DNA from: MAG-120531 sp002378585
Lineage (GTDB): Bacteria; Bacteroidota; Bacteroidia; Flavobacteriales; Flavobacteriaceae
Direction of reading: 5' to 3'
Assembly (NCBI GenBank): GCA_937890575.1
Contig: CALADZ010000074.1
Location: forward strand, 1-64,000
Length of the DNA stretch: 64,000 nt
Shown here one piece after another: positions 17,401 through 25,808 of this stretch. Each line of letters opens with the position of its first letter. Position 1 is the first letter of the stretch. A program made the position numbers and the translations under genes. The notes beneath the pieces are model-generated. The model saw only the letters and a program-made list of their open reading frames with translations. It made no database searches and had not been told where the DNA came from.

Positions 17401-18714
17401 TACTGGGTGACCTTTCAATACATTTTCCAGGATGTCCCATACTACAGGCTCTTTTTTATCGATGATTTTCTTGGCTGATTTTACTGTTTTCACGATTCCG
17501 CGCTCGATGAGCTTGCGGATCACGAAAGGTTTGTACAATTCAGCCGCCATATCCTTAGGAAGTCCGCACTCGAACAACTTAAGCTCAGGCCCAACAACAA
17601 TAACCGAACGAGCAGAGTAATCCACGCGTTTACCCAAAAGGTTTTGACGGAATCGTCCTTGCTTTCCTTTCAGTGAATCTGAAAGTGATTTTAACGGTCT
17701 ATTAGACTCGGTTTTAACCGCAGATGCTTTTCTGGTGTTGTCAAACAACGAATCCACAGCTTCTTGCAACATACGCTTTTCGTTGCGCAGAATCACTTCT
17801 GGAGCCTTGATCTCCACCAAACGCTTTAAACGATTGTTGCGGATAATCACACGTCTGTATAAGTCATTCAAATCAGAGGTGGCAAATCTACCTCCGTCCA
17901 AAGGCACCAAAGGACGCAATTCGGGTGGAATAACAGGGATTACCTTCATAATCATCCACTCAGGACGATTTTCTCTGTTGTCTTGAGATTCTCTTAAAGC
18001 CTCTACTACTTGTAGACGTTTAAGTGCTTCTGTCTTGCGTTGTTTCGATGTTTCCGCATTGGCTTTGTGTCTTAGCTCATAGGAAAGCTCATCCAAATCG
18101 ATGCGTGCCAACAAATCGATCAAACACTCAGCCCCCATTTTGGCGACGAATTTGTTTGGATCTGTATCCTCTAAATACTGATTTTCAACCGGTAGGCTAT
18201 CTAAAATAGTGAGGTATTCCTCTTCGGTTAAGAAATCCATTTTCTTGAGTTCTTCTCCATCTGCACCTTGGGCAATACCTGGTTGAATCACCACGTAACG
18301 CTCGTAGTAGATGATCATATCCAATTTCTTGGAGGGAAGACCAAGCAAGTACCCTATTTTGTTGGGCAACGATCTAAAATACCAAATATGGGCTACGGGA
18401 ACCACTAAATTGATGTGGCCCACACGGTCTCTACGAACCTTCTTCTCGGTCACCTCTACCCCGCAACGATCACAAACAATACCGCGGTAACGGATGCGTT
18501 TGTATTTACCGCAAGCACACTCGTAATCCTTAACAGGACCAAAAATACGCTCACAAAACAATCCATCTCGCTCTGGTTTGTGTGTGCGGTAGTTAATCGT
18601 TTCCGGCTTGAGCACTTCACCCTTAGAGGCGGCCAAAATAGTTTCTGGCGACGCTAAGCCGATCGATATTTTATTGAATCTTTTTACTGTGTTGTTATCT
18701 TTAAGTCTAGCCAT
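14413..18714 (-). CDS. rpoC: DNA-directed RNA polymerase subunit beta'
   Basis: This is the largest catalytic subunit, 1433 residues, typical for Bacteroidota. The N-terminal zinc site uses Cys66, Cys68, Cys81 and Cys84. The active-site magnesium triad is NADFDGD at 475-481. The bridge helix and trigger loop follow (ARGSKEQIRQLTGMRGLM, and later GEPGTQLTLRTFHVGG). A second zinc cluster is in CEAEQGICAKCYGRNL. The N-terminus MARLKDNN is normal. It is separated from rpoB by 46 bases and overlaps the DUF3467 start by one base. Confidence 0.99.
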   Translation of the reverse strand: MARLKDNNTVKRFNKISIGLASPETILAASKGEVLKPETINYRTHKPERDGLFCERIFGPVKDYECACGKYKRIRYRGIVCDRCGVEVTEKKVRRDRVGHINLVVPVAHIWYFRSLPNKIGYLLGLPSKKLDMIIYYERYVVIQPGIAQGADGEELKKMDFLTEEEYLTILDSLPVENQYLEDTDPNKFVAKMGAECLIDLLARIDLDELSYELRHKANAETSKQRKTEALKRLQVVEALRESQDNRENRPEWMIMKVIPVIPPELRPLVPLDGGRFATSDLNDLYRRVIIRNNRLKRLVEIKAPEVILRNEKRMLQEAVDSLFDNTRKASAVKTESNRPLKSLSDSLKGKQGRFRQNLLGKRVDYSARSVIVVGPELKLFECGLPKDMAAELYKPFVIRKLIERGIVKTVKSAKKIIDKKEPVVWDILENVLKGHPVLLNRAPTLHRLGIQAFQPKLIEGKAIRLHPLACTAFNADFDGDQMAVHLPLGPEAILEAQLLMLASHNILNPANGSPITVPSQDMVLGLYYMTKERKSTPEHKVKGEGMTFYSYEEVEIALNEGRVELNAGIKVRAKDFNEQGELVNQIIETTVGRVLFNKEVPENAGYINQVLNKKALRDIIGHILSVTSVPETAAFLDNIKKMGYEFAFRGGLSFSLGDIIIPEQKQGMIEKANDQVDNIMANYNMGLITNNERYNQVIDVWTSTNAMLTELAMKNIREDQQGFNSVYMMLDSGARGSKEQIRQLTGMRGLMAKPIKSTAGGGEIIENPILSNFKEGLSIMEYFISTHGARKGLADTALKTADAGYLTRRLVDVSQDVIINTEDCGTLRGVEVEALKKNEEVVETLGERILGRVSLQDVYNPLNEELLLSAGQEISEKDVKRIEASPIERVEVRSALTCEAEQGICAKCYGRNLSTQKMVQKGEAVGVVAAQSIGEPGTQLTLRTFHVGGIAGNISEDNKLSVKFPGIAEIEDLRTVKGEDNEGKSVDIVISRTTEIKIVDANTGITLSTNNIPYGSHLFIKDGQRVESGQTICSWDPYNGVIVSEFTGKISYQEIEQGVTYQVEIDEQTGFQEKVIIESRNKNLIPTLLIKNNKDEVLRSYNLPVGSHLMVNDSDKITEGKILVKIPRKSAKAGDITGGLPRVTELFEARNPSNPAVVSEIDGVVSFGKIKRGNREIIVESKLGEVKRYLVKLSNQILVQENDYVRAGMPLSDGSITPEDILAIKGPSAVQQYLVNEVQEVYRLQGVKINDKHFEVVVRQMMRKVQILDSGDTLFLEDQLVHKSDFIKENDAIYGKKVVEDAGDSANLKPGQIVTARELRDENSLLKREDKQLVVARDAMAAVATPILQGITRASLQTKSFISAASFQETTKVLNEAAVSGKIDGLDGLKENVIVGHKIPAGTGLRSYDKIIVGAQDEYDQLLARKEELKFS

Positions 18715-18760
18715 AATGCTATGGTGATGGTATTAATGATTAAATCAATGAAGTACGCAG

Positions 18761-21700
18761 TTATTCCTCGAGGCGAATGTCTAATCCAAGACCTTTCAGC
18801 TCGTGCATCAACACGTTGAATGATTCAGGTAGACCAGGCTCTGGCATGGTTTCCCCCTTCACAATAGCTTCATAAGTTTTGGCTCTTCCAATCACATCAT
18901 CAGATTTAACCGTCAAGATTTCTCTTAGGGTAGAAGAAGCACCATATGCTTCCAATGCCCATACTTCCATCTCTCCAAAACGCTGTCCACCAAACTGTGC
19001 TTTACCACCCAATGGTTGTTGGGTAATCAAAGAGTATGGTCCGATAGAACGGGCGTGCATTTTATCATCTACCATGTGGCCCAATTTCAACATATAGATC
19101 ACCCCAACAGTAGCTGGTTGATCAAAACGTTGACCTGTTCCACCATCGTACAGGTAGGTGTGTCCGAATTGTGGCACTCCAGCTTCCTCGGTGAATTGAT
19201 TGATCTCTTCAATCGAAGCACCATCGAAAATAGGAGTGGCAAACTTCTTGTTCAATTTTTGACCAGCCCAACCAAGTACGGTTTCATAGATCTGACCAAT
19301 GTTCATACGCGAGGGTACCCCAAGTGGATTCAATACAATATCCACGGGTGTTCCGTCTTCCAAGAAAGGCATATCTTCATGGCGGACAATTCTGGAGACA
19401 ATACCTTTGTTTCCGTGGCGTCCTGCCATCTTATCACCCACCTTGAGCTTGCGTTTTTTAGCGATGTATACTTTAGCTAACTTCATGATACCTGCGGGTA
19501 ACTCATCCCCTACCGAAATAGTGAATTTATCGCGTCTCAAGTTACCTTGAAGGTCGTTAAGTTTGATTTTGTAGTTGTGCAACAAATCAGTTACCGCGCT
19601 GTTAAGCTCAGCATCTGTTGTCCAAGTACCCGACACCAAGTGAGCGAAATCCTCTACGGACTGCAACATCTTGATGGTGTATTTCTTTCCTTTTGGCAAA
19701 ATTTCTTCACCCAAGTCATTCAATACACCCTGAGAAGTTTTTCCGTTGACTAAGGAGAATAATTTTTCAATTAAAACATCCTTGAGCTGTTGGAATTTAA
19801 CTTCGTATTCCATTTCAAGTTGTCCAATTGCGTCTTTATCCTCACTGCGCTTGCGCTTGTCTTTAACCGATCTAGAGAATAACTTCTTGTCGATGACTAC
19901 CCCGTGTAGGGATGGAGTCGCTTTTAGGGAAGCGTCTTTTACATCGCCCGCTTTGTCACCAAAAATAGCGCGAAGCAATTTCTCTTCAGGAGTTGGATCA
20001 GATTCGCCTTTTGGTGTGATTTTACCGATTAAGATATCACCAGGTTTTACCTCTGCACCAATGCGAATCATTCCATTTTCATCCAAATCACGCGTCGCTT
20101 CTTCAGATACGTTAGGAATATCATTCGTCAACTCTTCAGCACCTAATTTAGTGTCGCGAACTTCTAAAGAGTATTCATCAACGTGAATCGACGTAAAAAT
20201 GTCTTCACGAACAACGCGCTCAGAAATTACAATCGCATCCTCGAAGTTGTATCCTTTCCAGGGCATAAAGGCCACTTTAAGGTTGCGTCCAAGTGCCAGT
20301 TCTCCTTGTTCCGTCGCATACCCTTCGCACAAAACTTGTCCTTGTTTTACGCGATCACCTTTGCGAACAATCGGTTTTAGGTTGATGCTGGTTCCTTGGT
20401 TGGTCTTTCTAAATTTAACCAACTCGTAGGTTTTAGAATCGTCTTCAAAGCTGATTAAACGCTCGTGTTCCGATCTGTCGTATTTGATGGTAATTTTTTG
20501 AGCATCTACATACTCAATGACACCGTCGCCTTCCGCGTTGATCAAAACTCTAGAATCCGCAGCTACTTGCTTTTCTAAACCGGTTCCTACAATAGGAGAC
20601 TCAGGGCGCAACAATGGTACGGCTTGACGCATCATGTTAGAACCCATCAAAGCACGGTTTGCATCATCGTGTTCCAAGAAAGGAATCAAAGAAGCAGAAA
20701 TAGAGGCAATCTGGTTGGGAGAAACGTCCGTGTAATCAACCTCTTGTGGGTCAACAACGGGGAAATCTCCTTCCAAACGAACGATTAATTTGTCTGTTTG
20801 TATGTTTCCTTTGTCATCCAAGGGGATATTGGCCTGAGCAATCTTCTTAGCTTCTTCTTCCTCTGCAGATAGATAATGGAACTCAGAGAGATCTACTTGT
20901 CCATTGGTCACCTTGCGGTATGGAGTTTCCAAGAATCCCATAGGATTTACCTTGGCAAATACCGACATAGAAGAAATCAAACCGATGTTTGGACCCTCTG
21001 GGGTTTCAATAGGACACAATCTTCCGTAGTGGGTATAGTGAACGTCACGCACCTCAAAACCAGCACGCTCTCTGGAAAGACCACCTGGTCCAAGTGCCGA
21101 AAGACGGCGCTTGTGGGTGATTTCAGCCAGAGGGTTTGTCTGGTCCATAAACTGAGAAAGCTGATTGGTACCAAAGAAAGAATTGATCACAGAAGACAAA
21201 GTCTTGGCGTTGATCAAGTCAATAGGGGTAAATACTTCGTTGTCACGAACATTCATACGTTCGCGGATGGTTCTCGCCATACGGGCTAGACCAACACCAA
21301 ACTGTTGCGACAATTGTTCACCAACTGTGCGTACACGTCTGTTTGACAAGTGATCGATATCGTCAATCTCCGCTTTGGAATTGATCAACTCGATGAGGTA
21401 TTTAATTATGGTGATGATATCTTCACGGGTAAGCACCTGCTCATCCATCTTGATATTCAAGCCCAGTTTTTTGTTCATTCTATAACGACCAACTTCACCC
21501 AGATTGTATCGTTGATCCGAGAAGAACAGTTTATCGATAATACCACGTGCAGTTTCTTCATCAGGCGGCTCAGAGTTTCTGAGCTGTCTGTAGATATGCT
21601 CTACGGCTTCTTTTTCTGAGTTTGTAGGGTCCTTTTGGAGGGTATTGTGGATGATCGCATAATCTGCATTGGCGTTGTTTTCCTTATGCAATAAAATCGT

Positions 21701-22570
21701 TTTTACATCCGCTTCAATAATCTCATCGATGTGTTCTTTCTCCAAAATGGTATCTCGATCTAAAATGATCTCGTTACGTTCGATAGAAACCACCTCACCG
21801 GTATCTTCATCGACGAAATCTTCATGCCAGGTGTTCAGCACACGGGCAGCTAATTTACGTCCAAGAACCTTTTTTAGACCTGCTTTAGATACTTTAACCT
21901 CCTCAGAAAGATCAAAGATTTCCAAGATATCCTTGTCGCGTTCAAAACCAATGGCACGGAACAAGGTGGTTACAGGTAATTTCTTTTTACGGTCGATGTA
22001 TGCATACATCACGCCGTTAATATCGGTAGCAAATTCAATCCAAGAACCTTTAAACGGGATAACTCGGGCAGAATATAGCTTAGTTCCATTGGTGTGGAAG
22101 GACTGTCCAAAAAAGACTCCAGGAGAACGGTGTAATTGGGAAACTACTACACGCTCCGCACCATTAATTACGAATGTACCACTTGGGGTCATGTAAGGAA
22201 TAGTACCTAGGTAAACGTCCTGTACGATTGTTTCAAAATCCTCGTGCTCAGGATCAGTACAATACAGTTTTAAACGGGCTTTCAGAGGAACACTGTAGGT
22301 CAATCCCCTTTCGATACACTCTTGAATGGTGTAACGCGGTGGATCAACAAAATAATCAAGGAACTCAAGTACAAACTGGTTGCGGGTATCTGTGATGGGA
22401 AAGTTCTCCTTAAAGGTGTTGAACAACCCCTCATTACTACGCTCGTCAGATTTGGTCTCTAATTGGAAAAAGTCCTGAAATGATTTGATCTGAATGTCCA
22501 AGAAATCCGGATAATTCGGTATGTTCTTAGTGGAGGAAAAATTGATTCTTTCAGTCTGATTTGTGAACAT
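18761..22570 (-). CDS. rpoB: DNA-directed RNA polymerase subunit beta
   Basis: The protein has 1269 residues from the ATG at 22570, matching the usual FTNQTERINF opening of the phylum; a TTG codon directly upstream is unlikely to be used. The rifampicin-pocket region is intact (FGTNQLSQFMDQTNPLAE, then THKRRLSALGPGG). The C-terminal block GGKAQFGGQRFGEMEVWALEAYGA is canonical. It assembles with rpoC, rpoA and omega. An attenuator-like hairpin lies in the 129-base gap that separates it from rplL. Confidence 0.99.
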   Translation of the reverse strand: MFTNQTERINFSSTKNIPNYPDFLDIQIKSFQDFFQLETKSDERSNEGLFNTFKENFPITDTRNQFVLEFLDYFVDPPRYTIQECIERGLTYSVPLKARLKLYCTDPEHEDFETIVQDVYLGTIPYMTPSGTFVINGAERVVVSQLHRSPGVFFGQSFHTNGTKLYSARVIPFKGSWIEFATDINGVMYAYIDRKKKLPVTTLFRAIGFERDKDILEIFDLSEEVKVSKAGLKKVLGRKLAARVLNTWHEDFVDEDTGEVVSIERNEIILDRDTILEKEHIDEIIEADVKTILLHKENNANADYAIIHNTLQKDPTNSEKEAVEHIYRQLRNSEPPDEETARGIIDKLFFSDQRYNLGEVGRYRMNKKLGLNIKMDEQVLTREDIITIIKYLIELINSKAEIDDIDHLSNRRVRTVGEQLSQQFGVGLARMARTIRERMNVRDNEVFTPIDLINAKTLSSVINSFFGTNQLSQFMDQTNPLAEITHKRRLSALGPGGLSRERAGFEVRDVHYTHYGRLCPIETPEGPNIGLISSMSVFAKVNPMGFLETPYRKVTNGQVDLSEFHYLSAEEEEAKKIAQANIPLDDKGNIQTDKLIVRLEGDFPVVDPQEVDYTDVSPNQIASISASLIPFLEHDDANRALMGSNMMRQAVPLLRPESPIVGTGLEKQVAADSRVLINAEGDGVIEYVDAQKITIKYDRSEHERLISFEDDSKTYELVKFRKTNQGTSINLKPIVRKGDRVKQGQVLCEGYATEQGELALGRNLKVAFMPWKGYNFEDAIVISERVVREDIFTSIHVDEYSLEVRDTKLGAEELTNDIPNVSEEATRDLDENGMIRIGAEVKPGDILIGKITPKGESDPTPEEKLLRAIFGDKAGDVKDASLKATPSLHGVVIDKKLFSRSVKDKRKRSEDKDAIGQLEMEYEVKFQQLKDVLIEKLFSLVNGKTSQGVLNDLGEEILPKGKKYTIKMLQSVEDFAHLVSGTWTTDAELNSAVTDLLHNYKIKLNDLQGNLRRDKFTISVGDELPAGIMKLAKVYIAKKRKLKVGDKMAGRHGNKGIVSRIVRHEDMPFLEDGTPVDIVLNPLGVPSRMNIGQIYETVLGWAGQKLNKKFATPIFDGASIEEINQFTEEAGVPQFGHTYLYDGGTGQRFDQPATVGVIYMLKLGHMVDDKMHARSIGPYSLITQQPLGGKAQFGGQRFGEMEVWALEAYGASSTLREILTVKSDDVIGRAKTYEAIVKGETMPEPGLPESFNVLMHELKGLGLDIRLEE

Positions 22571-22635
22571 CAATGGACAATTTTATGTGGTGAATACTGA
22601 GAAAGAGGGATGTATATACCGTCATATACACCTAT

Positions 22636-22680
22636 AAAAAGGCTTAGGTCTAGCCGCAAAACTGCGAAAAGACCTAAACC
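22636..22680 (-). terminator. Attenuator-like terminator hairpin between rplL and rpoB
   Basis: In the minus transcript, 22680-22670 (GGTTTAGGTCT) pairs with 22651-22641 (AGACCTAAGCC), an 11-bp stem with one G-U pair. An inner CGCA/TGCG mini-stem lies in the loop, and the outer stem is followed directly by five T (22640-22636). It sits after the rplL stop and before the rpoB start, where partial termination would make L7/L12 mRNA exceed that of the polymerase subunits. E. coli has an attenuator at the same junction. Strength is unknown. Confidence 0.75.
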
Positions 22681-22699
22681 CGTAAGTTACATTGAGTAA

Positions 22700-23080
22700 T
22701 TATTTAAGCTCAACAACAGCTCCTGCTTCTTCCAATGATTTTTTAATGCCTTCAGCCTCATCTTTAGAAACACCTTCTTTAACTGGTTTTGGAGCAGCAT
22801 CAACGATGTCTTTAGCTTCTTTCAAACCAAGACCAGTCAATTCTTTAACCAATTTAACTACAGCCAATTTAGAGGCTCCAGCTTCTTTAAGGATTACATC
22901 GAATTCTGTTTGCTCTTCAGCAGCAGGTGCATCAGCACCAGCACCACCTCCAGCAGCAACTGCCACAGCAGCAGCAGCAGGCTCGATACCGTACTCTTCT
23001 TTCAAGATAGCTGCTAACTCGTTTACTTCTTTAACGGTTAGGTTAACTAGTTGTTCTGCGAAATCTTTCAAATTTGCCAT
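22700..23080 (-). CDS. rplL: 50S ribosomal protein L7/L12 (bL12)
   Basis: This stalk protein of the large subunit recruits translational GTPases. The 126-residue protein has an N-terminal dimerisation and L10-binding domain, an Ala/Gly-rich hinge (about residues 35-55, with a long run of A, V and G), and the C-terminal globular domain with KLAVVKLVKELTGLGLKEAKD. It lies 49 bases after rplJ. An attenuator-like hairpin follows it. Confidence 0.98.
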   Translation of the reverse strand: MANLKDFAEQLVNLTVKEVNELAAILKEEYGIEPAAAAVAVAAGGGAGADAPAAEEQTEFDVILKEAGASKLAVVKLVKELTGLGLKEAKDIVDAAPKPVKEGVSKDEAEGIKKSLEEAGAVVELK

Positions 23081-23129
23081 TTTTCTATCGTTTTAAAATT
23101 TGTAAATATAATTGTTGATTAGTGCTAAG

Positions 23130-23645
23130 TTATTTTTCGGAAAGGGTTTTCAAAATACCCGCCAATTTTCCACCACCTGATTTCAAACCAGAAATAACAT
23201 TCTTGGCTGGTGATTGCAATAAGCCAATCACTTCACCAATCATTTCTTCTCTAGACTTGATCGCTACAAGGGCATCCAATTGATTGTCTCCGATGTAAAT
23301 CGCTTCTTCGATAAAAGCTCCTTTAAGCACAGGCTTATTGGATTTCTTTCTAAAACTCTTAATCAATTTTGCAGGAACACTGCTTTGATCAGAGATCATG
23401 ATTGAGGTACTTCCTTTCAATACAGAAGGAAGATCGCCGAAATCTTTATCAGAAGCTTCCATTGCTTTGGCAAGCAACGTGTTTTTAACTACGTTAAGTT
23501 GAATGTTTTCCTTGAAACAAGCTCTGCGTAAATCAGAAGTTGTTCCTGCATCCAACCCAGAAGTATCCGCTAAGTAAATGATCGAATGATCAGCCAACTT
23601 AGCCGTAAGGTCTTGTATTGCTTGTGTTTTTTCTTCTCTTGTCAT
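23130..23645 (-). CDS. rplJ: 50S ribosomal protein L10 (uL10)
   Basis: This base of the L12 stalk has 171 residues. It has the uL10 opening MTREEKTQAIQDLTAKL and the core segment DLRRACFKENIQLNVVKNTL. The C-terminal helix (NVISGLKSGGGKLAGILKTL) binds L12 dimers. Only 21 bases separate it from rplA, so there is no long L10-type autoregulatory leader here of the kind known in E. coli and Bacillus. Confidence 0.98.
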   Translation of the reverse strand: MTREEKTQAIQDLTAKLADHSIIYLADTSGLDAGTTSDLRRACFKENIQLNVVKNTLLAKAMEASDKDFGDLPSVLKGSTSIMISDQSSVPAKLIKSFRKKSNKPVLKGAFIEEAIYIGDNQLDALVAIKSREEMIGEVIGLLQSPAKNVISGLKSGGGKLAGILKTLSEK

Positions 23646-23666
23646 GGGATAATTTTTTTAATACCC

Positions 23667-24356
23667 TTAAACGGCTTTAGGATCCAATTGAACACTTGGG
23701 CTCATGGTGCTAGACATATAAATGGTCTTCACATACACCCCTTTGGCTGCTGTTGGCTTCAATTTGATCAACGTATCGATCAATTCCTTGGCGTTGTCAG
23801 CAAGCTGGTTGGCAGAAAAAGAAACTTTGCCAATACCTGCATGTACAATACCTGTTTTGTCGACTTTAAAATCAATCTTACCAGCTTTAACCTCAGCAAC
23901 CGCTTTGGCTACATCCATAGTTACAGTACCCGTTTTAGGATTAGGCATCAAGCCTCTTGGACCTAAAACACGTCCTAAAGGGCCCAATTTACCCATCACA
24001 CTTGGCATAGTAATGATGACGTCTACGTCGGTCCAACCGTTTTTAATTTTCTCTAAGTACTCGTCAAGACCTACATAGTCAGCACCAGCCTCTTTAGCCT
24101 CTGCTTCTTTATCTGGGGTAACCAAGGCCAAAACCTTGACGTCCTTACCAGTTCCATGAGGAAGGGTTACTACTCCTCTAACCATCTGATTTGCTTTACG
24201 TGGGTCTACACCTAAACGCACAGCGATGTCTACAGAAGCATCAAAATTAGAATTGGTGATTTCTTTCACCAAAGCACTGGCCTCTGACAAAGAATACAAT
24301 TTAGTCTTGTCTATCTTAGCGCGTGCTTCTTTTTGCTTTTTCGTTAATGTTGCCAT
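23667..24356 (-). CDS. rplA: 50S ribosomal protein L1 (uL1)
   Basis: The 229-residue L1 stalk protein of the large subunit. Key segments are DIAVRLGVDPRKANQMVRG, ITMPSVMGKLGPLGRVLGPRGLMP (the conserved L1 signature in the second domain) and GKIDFKVDKTGIVHA. It follows rplK by 17 bases. In many bacteria L1 represses its own operon by binding the mRNA near rplK, but no obvious mimic was searched for here. Confidence 0.98.
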   Translation of the reverse strand: MATLTKKQKEARAKIDKTKLYSLSEASALVKEITNSNFDASVDIAVRLGVDPRKANQMVRGVVTLPHGTGKDVKVLALVTPDKEAEAKEAGADYVGLDEYLEKIKNGWTDVDVIITMPSVMGKLGPLGRVLGPRGLMPNPKTGTVTMDVAKAVAEVKAGKIDFKVDKTGIVHAGIGKVSFSANQLADNAKELIDTLIKLKPTAAKGVYVKTIYMSSTMSPSVQLDPKAV

Positions 24357-24373
24357 ATCTACTGCTTTAGATG

Positions 24374-24811
24374 TTAGAAAGGTTTTTTACCTGATACTTT
24401 CAAACCCATTGAGCGTGCAGTACCTGCGATCATCATCATGGCAGATTCTAACGTAAATGCGTTCAAATCGACCATTTTGTCTTCTGCGATAAATTTAACT
24501 TGATCCCAGCTGACTGATGCCACCTTGATTTTGTTTGGTTCGCCAGATCCTTTCTTCACCTTAGCTGCTTCCATGAGTTGAACGGCCGCTGGAGGAGTCT
24601 TAACGACGAAGTCAAAAGACTTGTCCTTGTACACGGTGATCTGAACTGGTAAAACCTTACCAGGTTTATCTTGGGTTCTAGCGTTGAACTGCTTACAGAA
24701 CTCCATGATATTGACACCGGCAGAACCTAAAGCGGGTCCAACCGGTGGCGATGGATTCGCTGCACCTCCCCTAACTTGTAGTTTAACTACTTTACTGATT
24801 TCTTTTGCCAT
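24374..24811 (-). CDS. rplK: 50S ribosomal protein L11 (uL11)
   Basis: The 145-residue L11 forms the GTPase-associated centre with 23S rRNA helices 43 and 44. It opens with a lysine-rich strand and the proline motif GGAANPSPPVGPALGSAGVN. The C-terminal RNA-binding domain contains the conserved MIAGTARSMG. It lies 60 bases downstream of nusG. Confidence 0.98.
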   Translation of the reverse strand: MAKEISKVVKLQVRGGAANPSPPVGPALGSAGVNIMEFCKQFNARTQDKPGKVLPVQITVYKDKSFDFVVKTPPAAVQLMEAAKVKKGSGEPNKIKVASVSWDQVKFIAEDKMVDLNAFTLESAMMMIAGTARSMGLKVSGKKPF

Positions 24812-24871
24812 TGTTCAATTTAATTAACGAAGGTGAATTTGGAAGCACACCTTCTCTATTTAGTGTAACAC

Positions 24872-25423
24872 TTATACTTTCTCTACTTGCATATAGCTGA
24901 GTTCCAATGGTGTTTTTCTTCCGAAAATCTTCACCATAACCTCAAGCTTGCGTTTTTCCTCATTAATTTTTTCAACAGTACCGTTGAATCCATTAAAAGG
25001 ACCATCTATTACCTTAATCGTTTCACCTAATACAAAAGGAATAGCCACTTGATCAGATGTAGCTGCTAGCTCATCCACTTTACCAAGCATTCTATTCACT
25101 TCTGATTTTCTGAGCGGAACAGGATCACCCCCTTTGGTCTCACCTAAAAAACCAATAACATTAGTAATTGATCTAATAGCGTGAACCATTTCACCATCCA
25201 AGTTGGCTTTCACCATTATGTATCCTGGAAAGTATACCTTTTCTTTGTTGAGCTTTTTACCGTTTCTTATTTGTACTACTTTTTCAGTAGGCACCAAAAC
25301 CTCCTCTAACTCCTGGGCAAAACCCAAACGAGCTATTTCAGTCTCAATATACCCCTTGATCTTGTGTTCCTGACCACTTACAGCCCGAACCACATACCAC
25401 TTTTTCTCAACAGTCTCAGACAT
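24872..25423 (-). CDS. nusG: Transcription termination/antitermination factor NusG
   Basis: The 183-residue protein has an N-terminal NGN domain (WYVVRAVSGQEHKIKGYIE, then PGYIMVKANLDGEMVHAIRSI), which contacts the RNA polymerase clamp. The C-terminal KOW domain reads GETIKVIDGPFNGFNGTVEK. It couples RNA polymerase to Rho and to the ribosome. The secE-nusG pair is separated by seven bases and is conserved across bacteria. Confidence 0.97.
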   Translation of the reverse strand: MSETVEKKWYVVRAVSGQEHKIKGYIETEIARLGFAQELEEVLVPTEKVVQIRNGKKLNKEKVYFPGYIMVKANLDGEMVHAIRSITNVIGFLGETKGGDPVPLRKSEVNRMLGKVDELAATSDQVAIPFVLGETIKVIDGPFNGFNGTVEKINEEKRKLEVMVKIFGRKTPLELSYMQVEKV

Positions 25424-25430
25424 AGGGCAA

Positions 25431-25619
25431 TTAATTGATGATGTTGTTAAAATATAGTTGGATCAACTGCGATAAGGCACTGTCTACACCCCAAATAGCT
25501 AAAGCAAATACTACCGAAAATACAGCAACAACGACCATAAGGTTTGATGCTTCAGCTTTGGTAGGCAAAGTCACATTGTGCTTTAACTCTTCAATTGATT
25601 CCTTTATATACTGCAACAT
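25431..25619 (-). CDS. secE: Preprotein translocase subunit SecE
   Basis: The 62-residue single-span SecE clamps SecY in the inner membrane. The ATG at 25619 gives the expected opening amphipathic helix (YIKESIEELKHNVTLPT) and one hydrophobic span of about 20 residues ending at ALAIWGVDSAL. The extra residues upstream in frame fall in the tRNA-Trp spacer and are not expected to be translated. It lies between tRNA-Trp and nusG. Confidence 0.95.
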   Translation of the reverse strand: MLQYIKESIEELKHNVTLPTKAEASNLMVVVAVFSVVFALAIWGVDSALSQLIQLYFNNIIN

Positions 25620-25652
25620 ATTCGATCTTTTTAAATAGGTGATGAACCTTTG

Positions 25653-25725
25653 CACGGGAGGAGAGACTCGAACTCCCGACACCTGGTTTTGGAGACCAGT
25701 GCTCTACCAACTGAGCTACACCCGT
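25653..25725 (-). tRNA. tRNA-Trp (anticodon CCA)
   Basis: The cloverleaf on the minus strand has D stem GCTC/GAGC, anticodon stem CTGGT/ACCAG with loop CTCCAAA (anticodon CCA), and T arm GGGAG/CTCTC with TTCGAGT. Discriminator base G73 is the Trp identity base. CCA is not encoded. The acceptor stem ACGGGTG against CTCCCGT leaves a T-T mismatch at positions 6 and 67. It lies between tuf and secE, as is usual in this phylum. Confidence 0.93.
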
Positions 25726-25728
25726 ATC

Positions 25729-25744
25729 AGATGCCGAAGCATCT
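25729..25744 (-). other. UUCG-capped hairpin directly upstream of tRNA-Trp
   Basis: The minus strand reads AGATGC-TTCG-GCATCT, a perfect 6-bp stem with a very stable UUCG tetraloop, ending three bases before the tRNA 5' end. It is likely to be a processing or insulating element of the tuf-tRNA-secE transcript. Confidence 0.6.
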
Positions 25745-25756
25745 TGTATTCATTAA

Positions 25757-25787
25757 GAAAGGTATCCGCCCAGAGGGCGGACACCTT
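25757..25787 (-). terminator. GC-rich hairpin downstream of tuf (partial terminator or processing site)
   Basis: A 13-bp stem pairs 25759-25771 with 25775-25787, with one G-U pair and a three-base loop. In the transcript it is followed by TCTTAATG, which is a poor U-run. It could weaken, rather than stop, read-through from tuf into tRNA-Trp-secE-nusG. Confidence 0.6.
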
Positions 25788-25791
25788 GTTG

Positions 25792-25808
25792 ACTTTATAA
25801 GATAAAGT
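25792..25808 (-). repeat. Short inverted repeat directly after the tuf stop
   Basis: A perfect 7-bp AT-rich inverted repeat, ACTTTAT and ATAAAGT around AAG, abuts the tuf stop codon. It is the first of three hairpins in the 83-base tuf-tRNA-Trp spacer. Confidence 0.5.

Noticed and set aside
14500..22500. Many open frames of 60-170 codons on the plus strand opposite rpoC and rpoB
   Set aside because: They are shadows of the highly conserved polymerase genes, have no promoter boxes or family-like composition, and several overlap each other.
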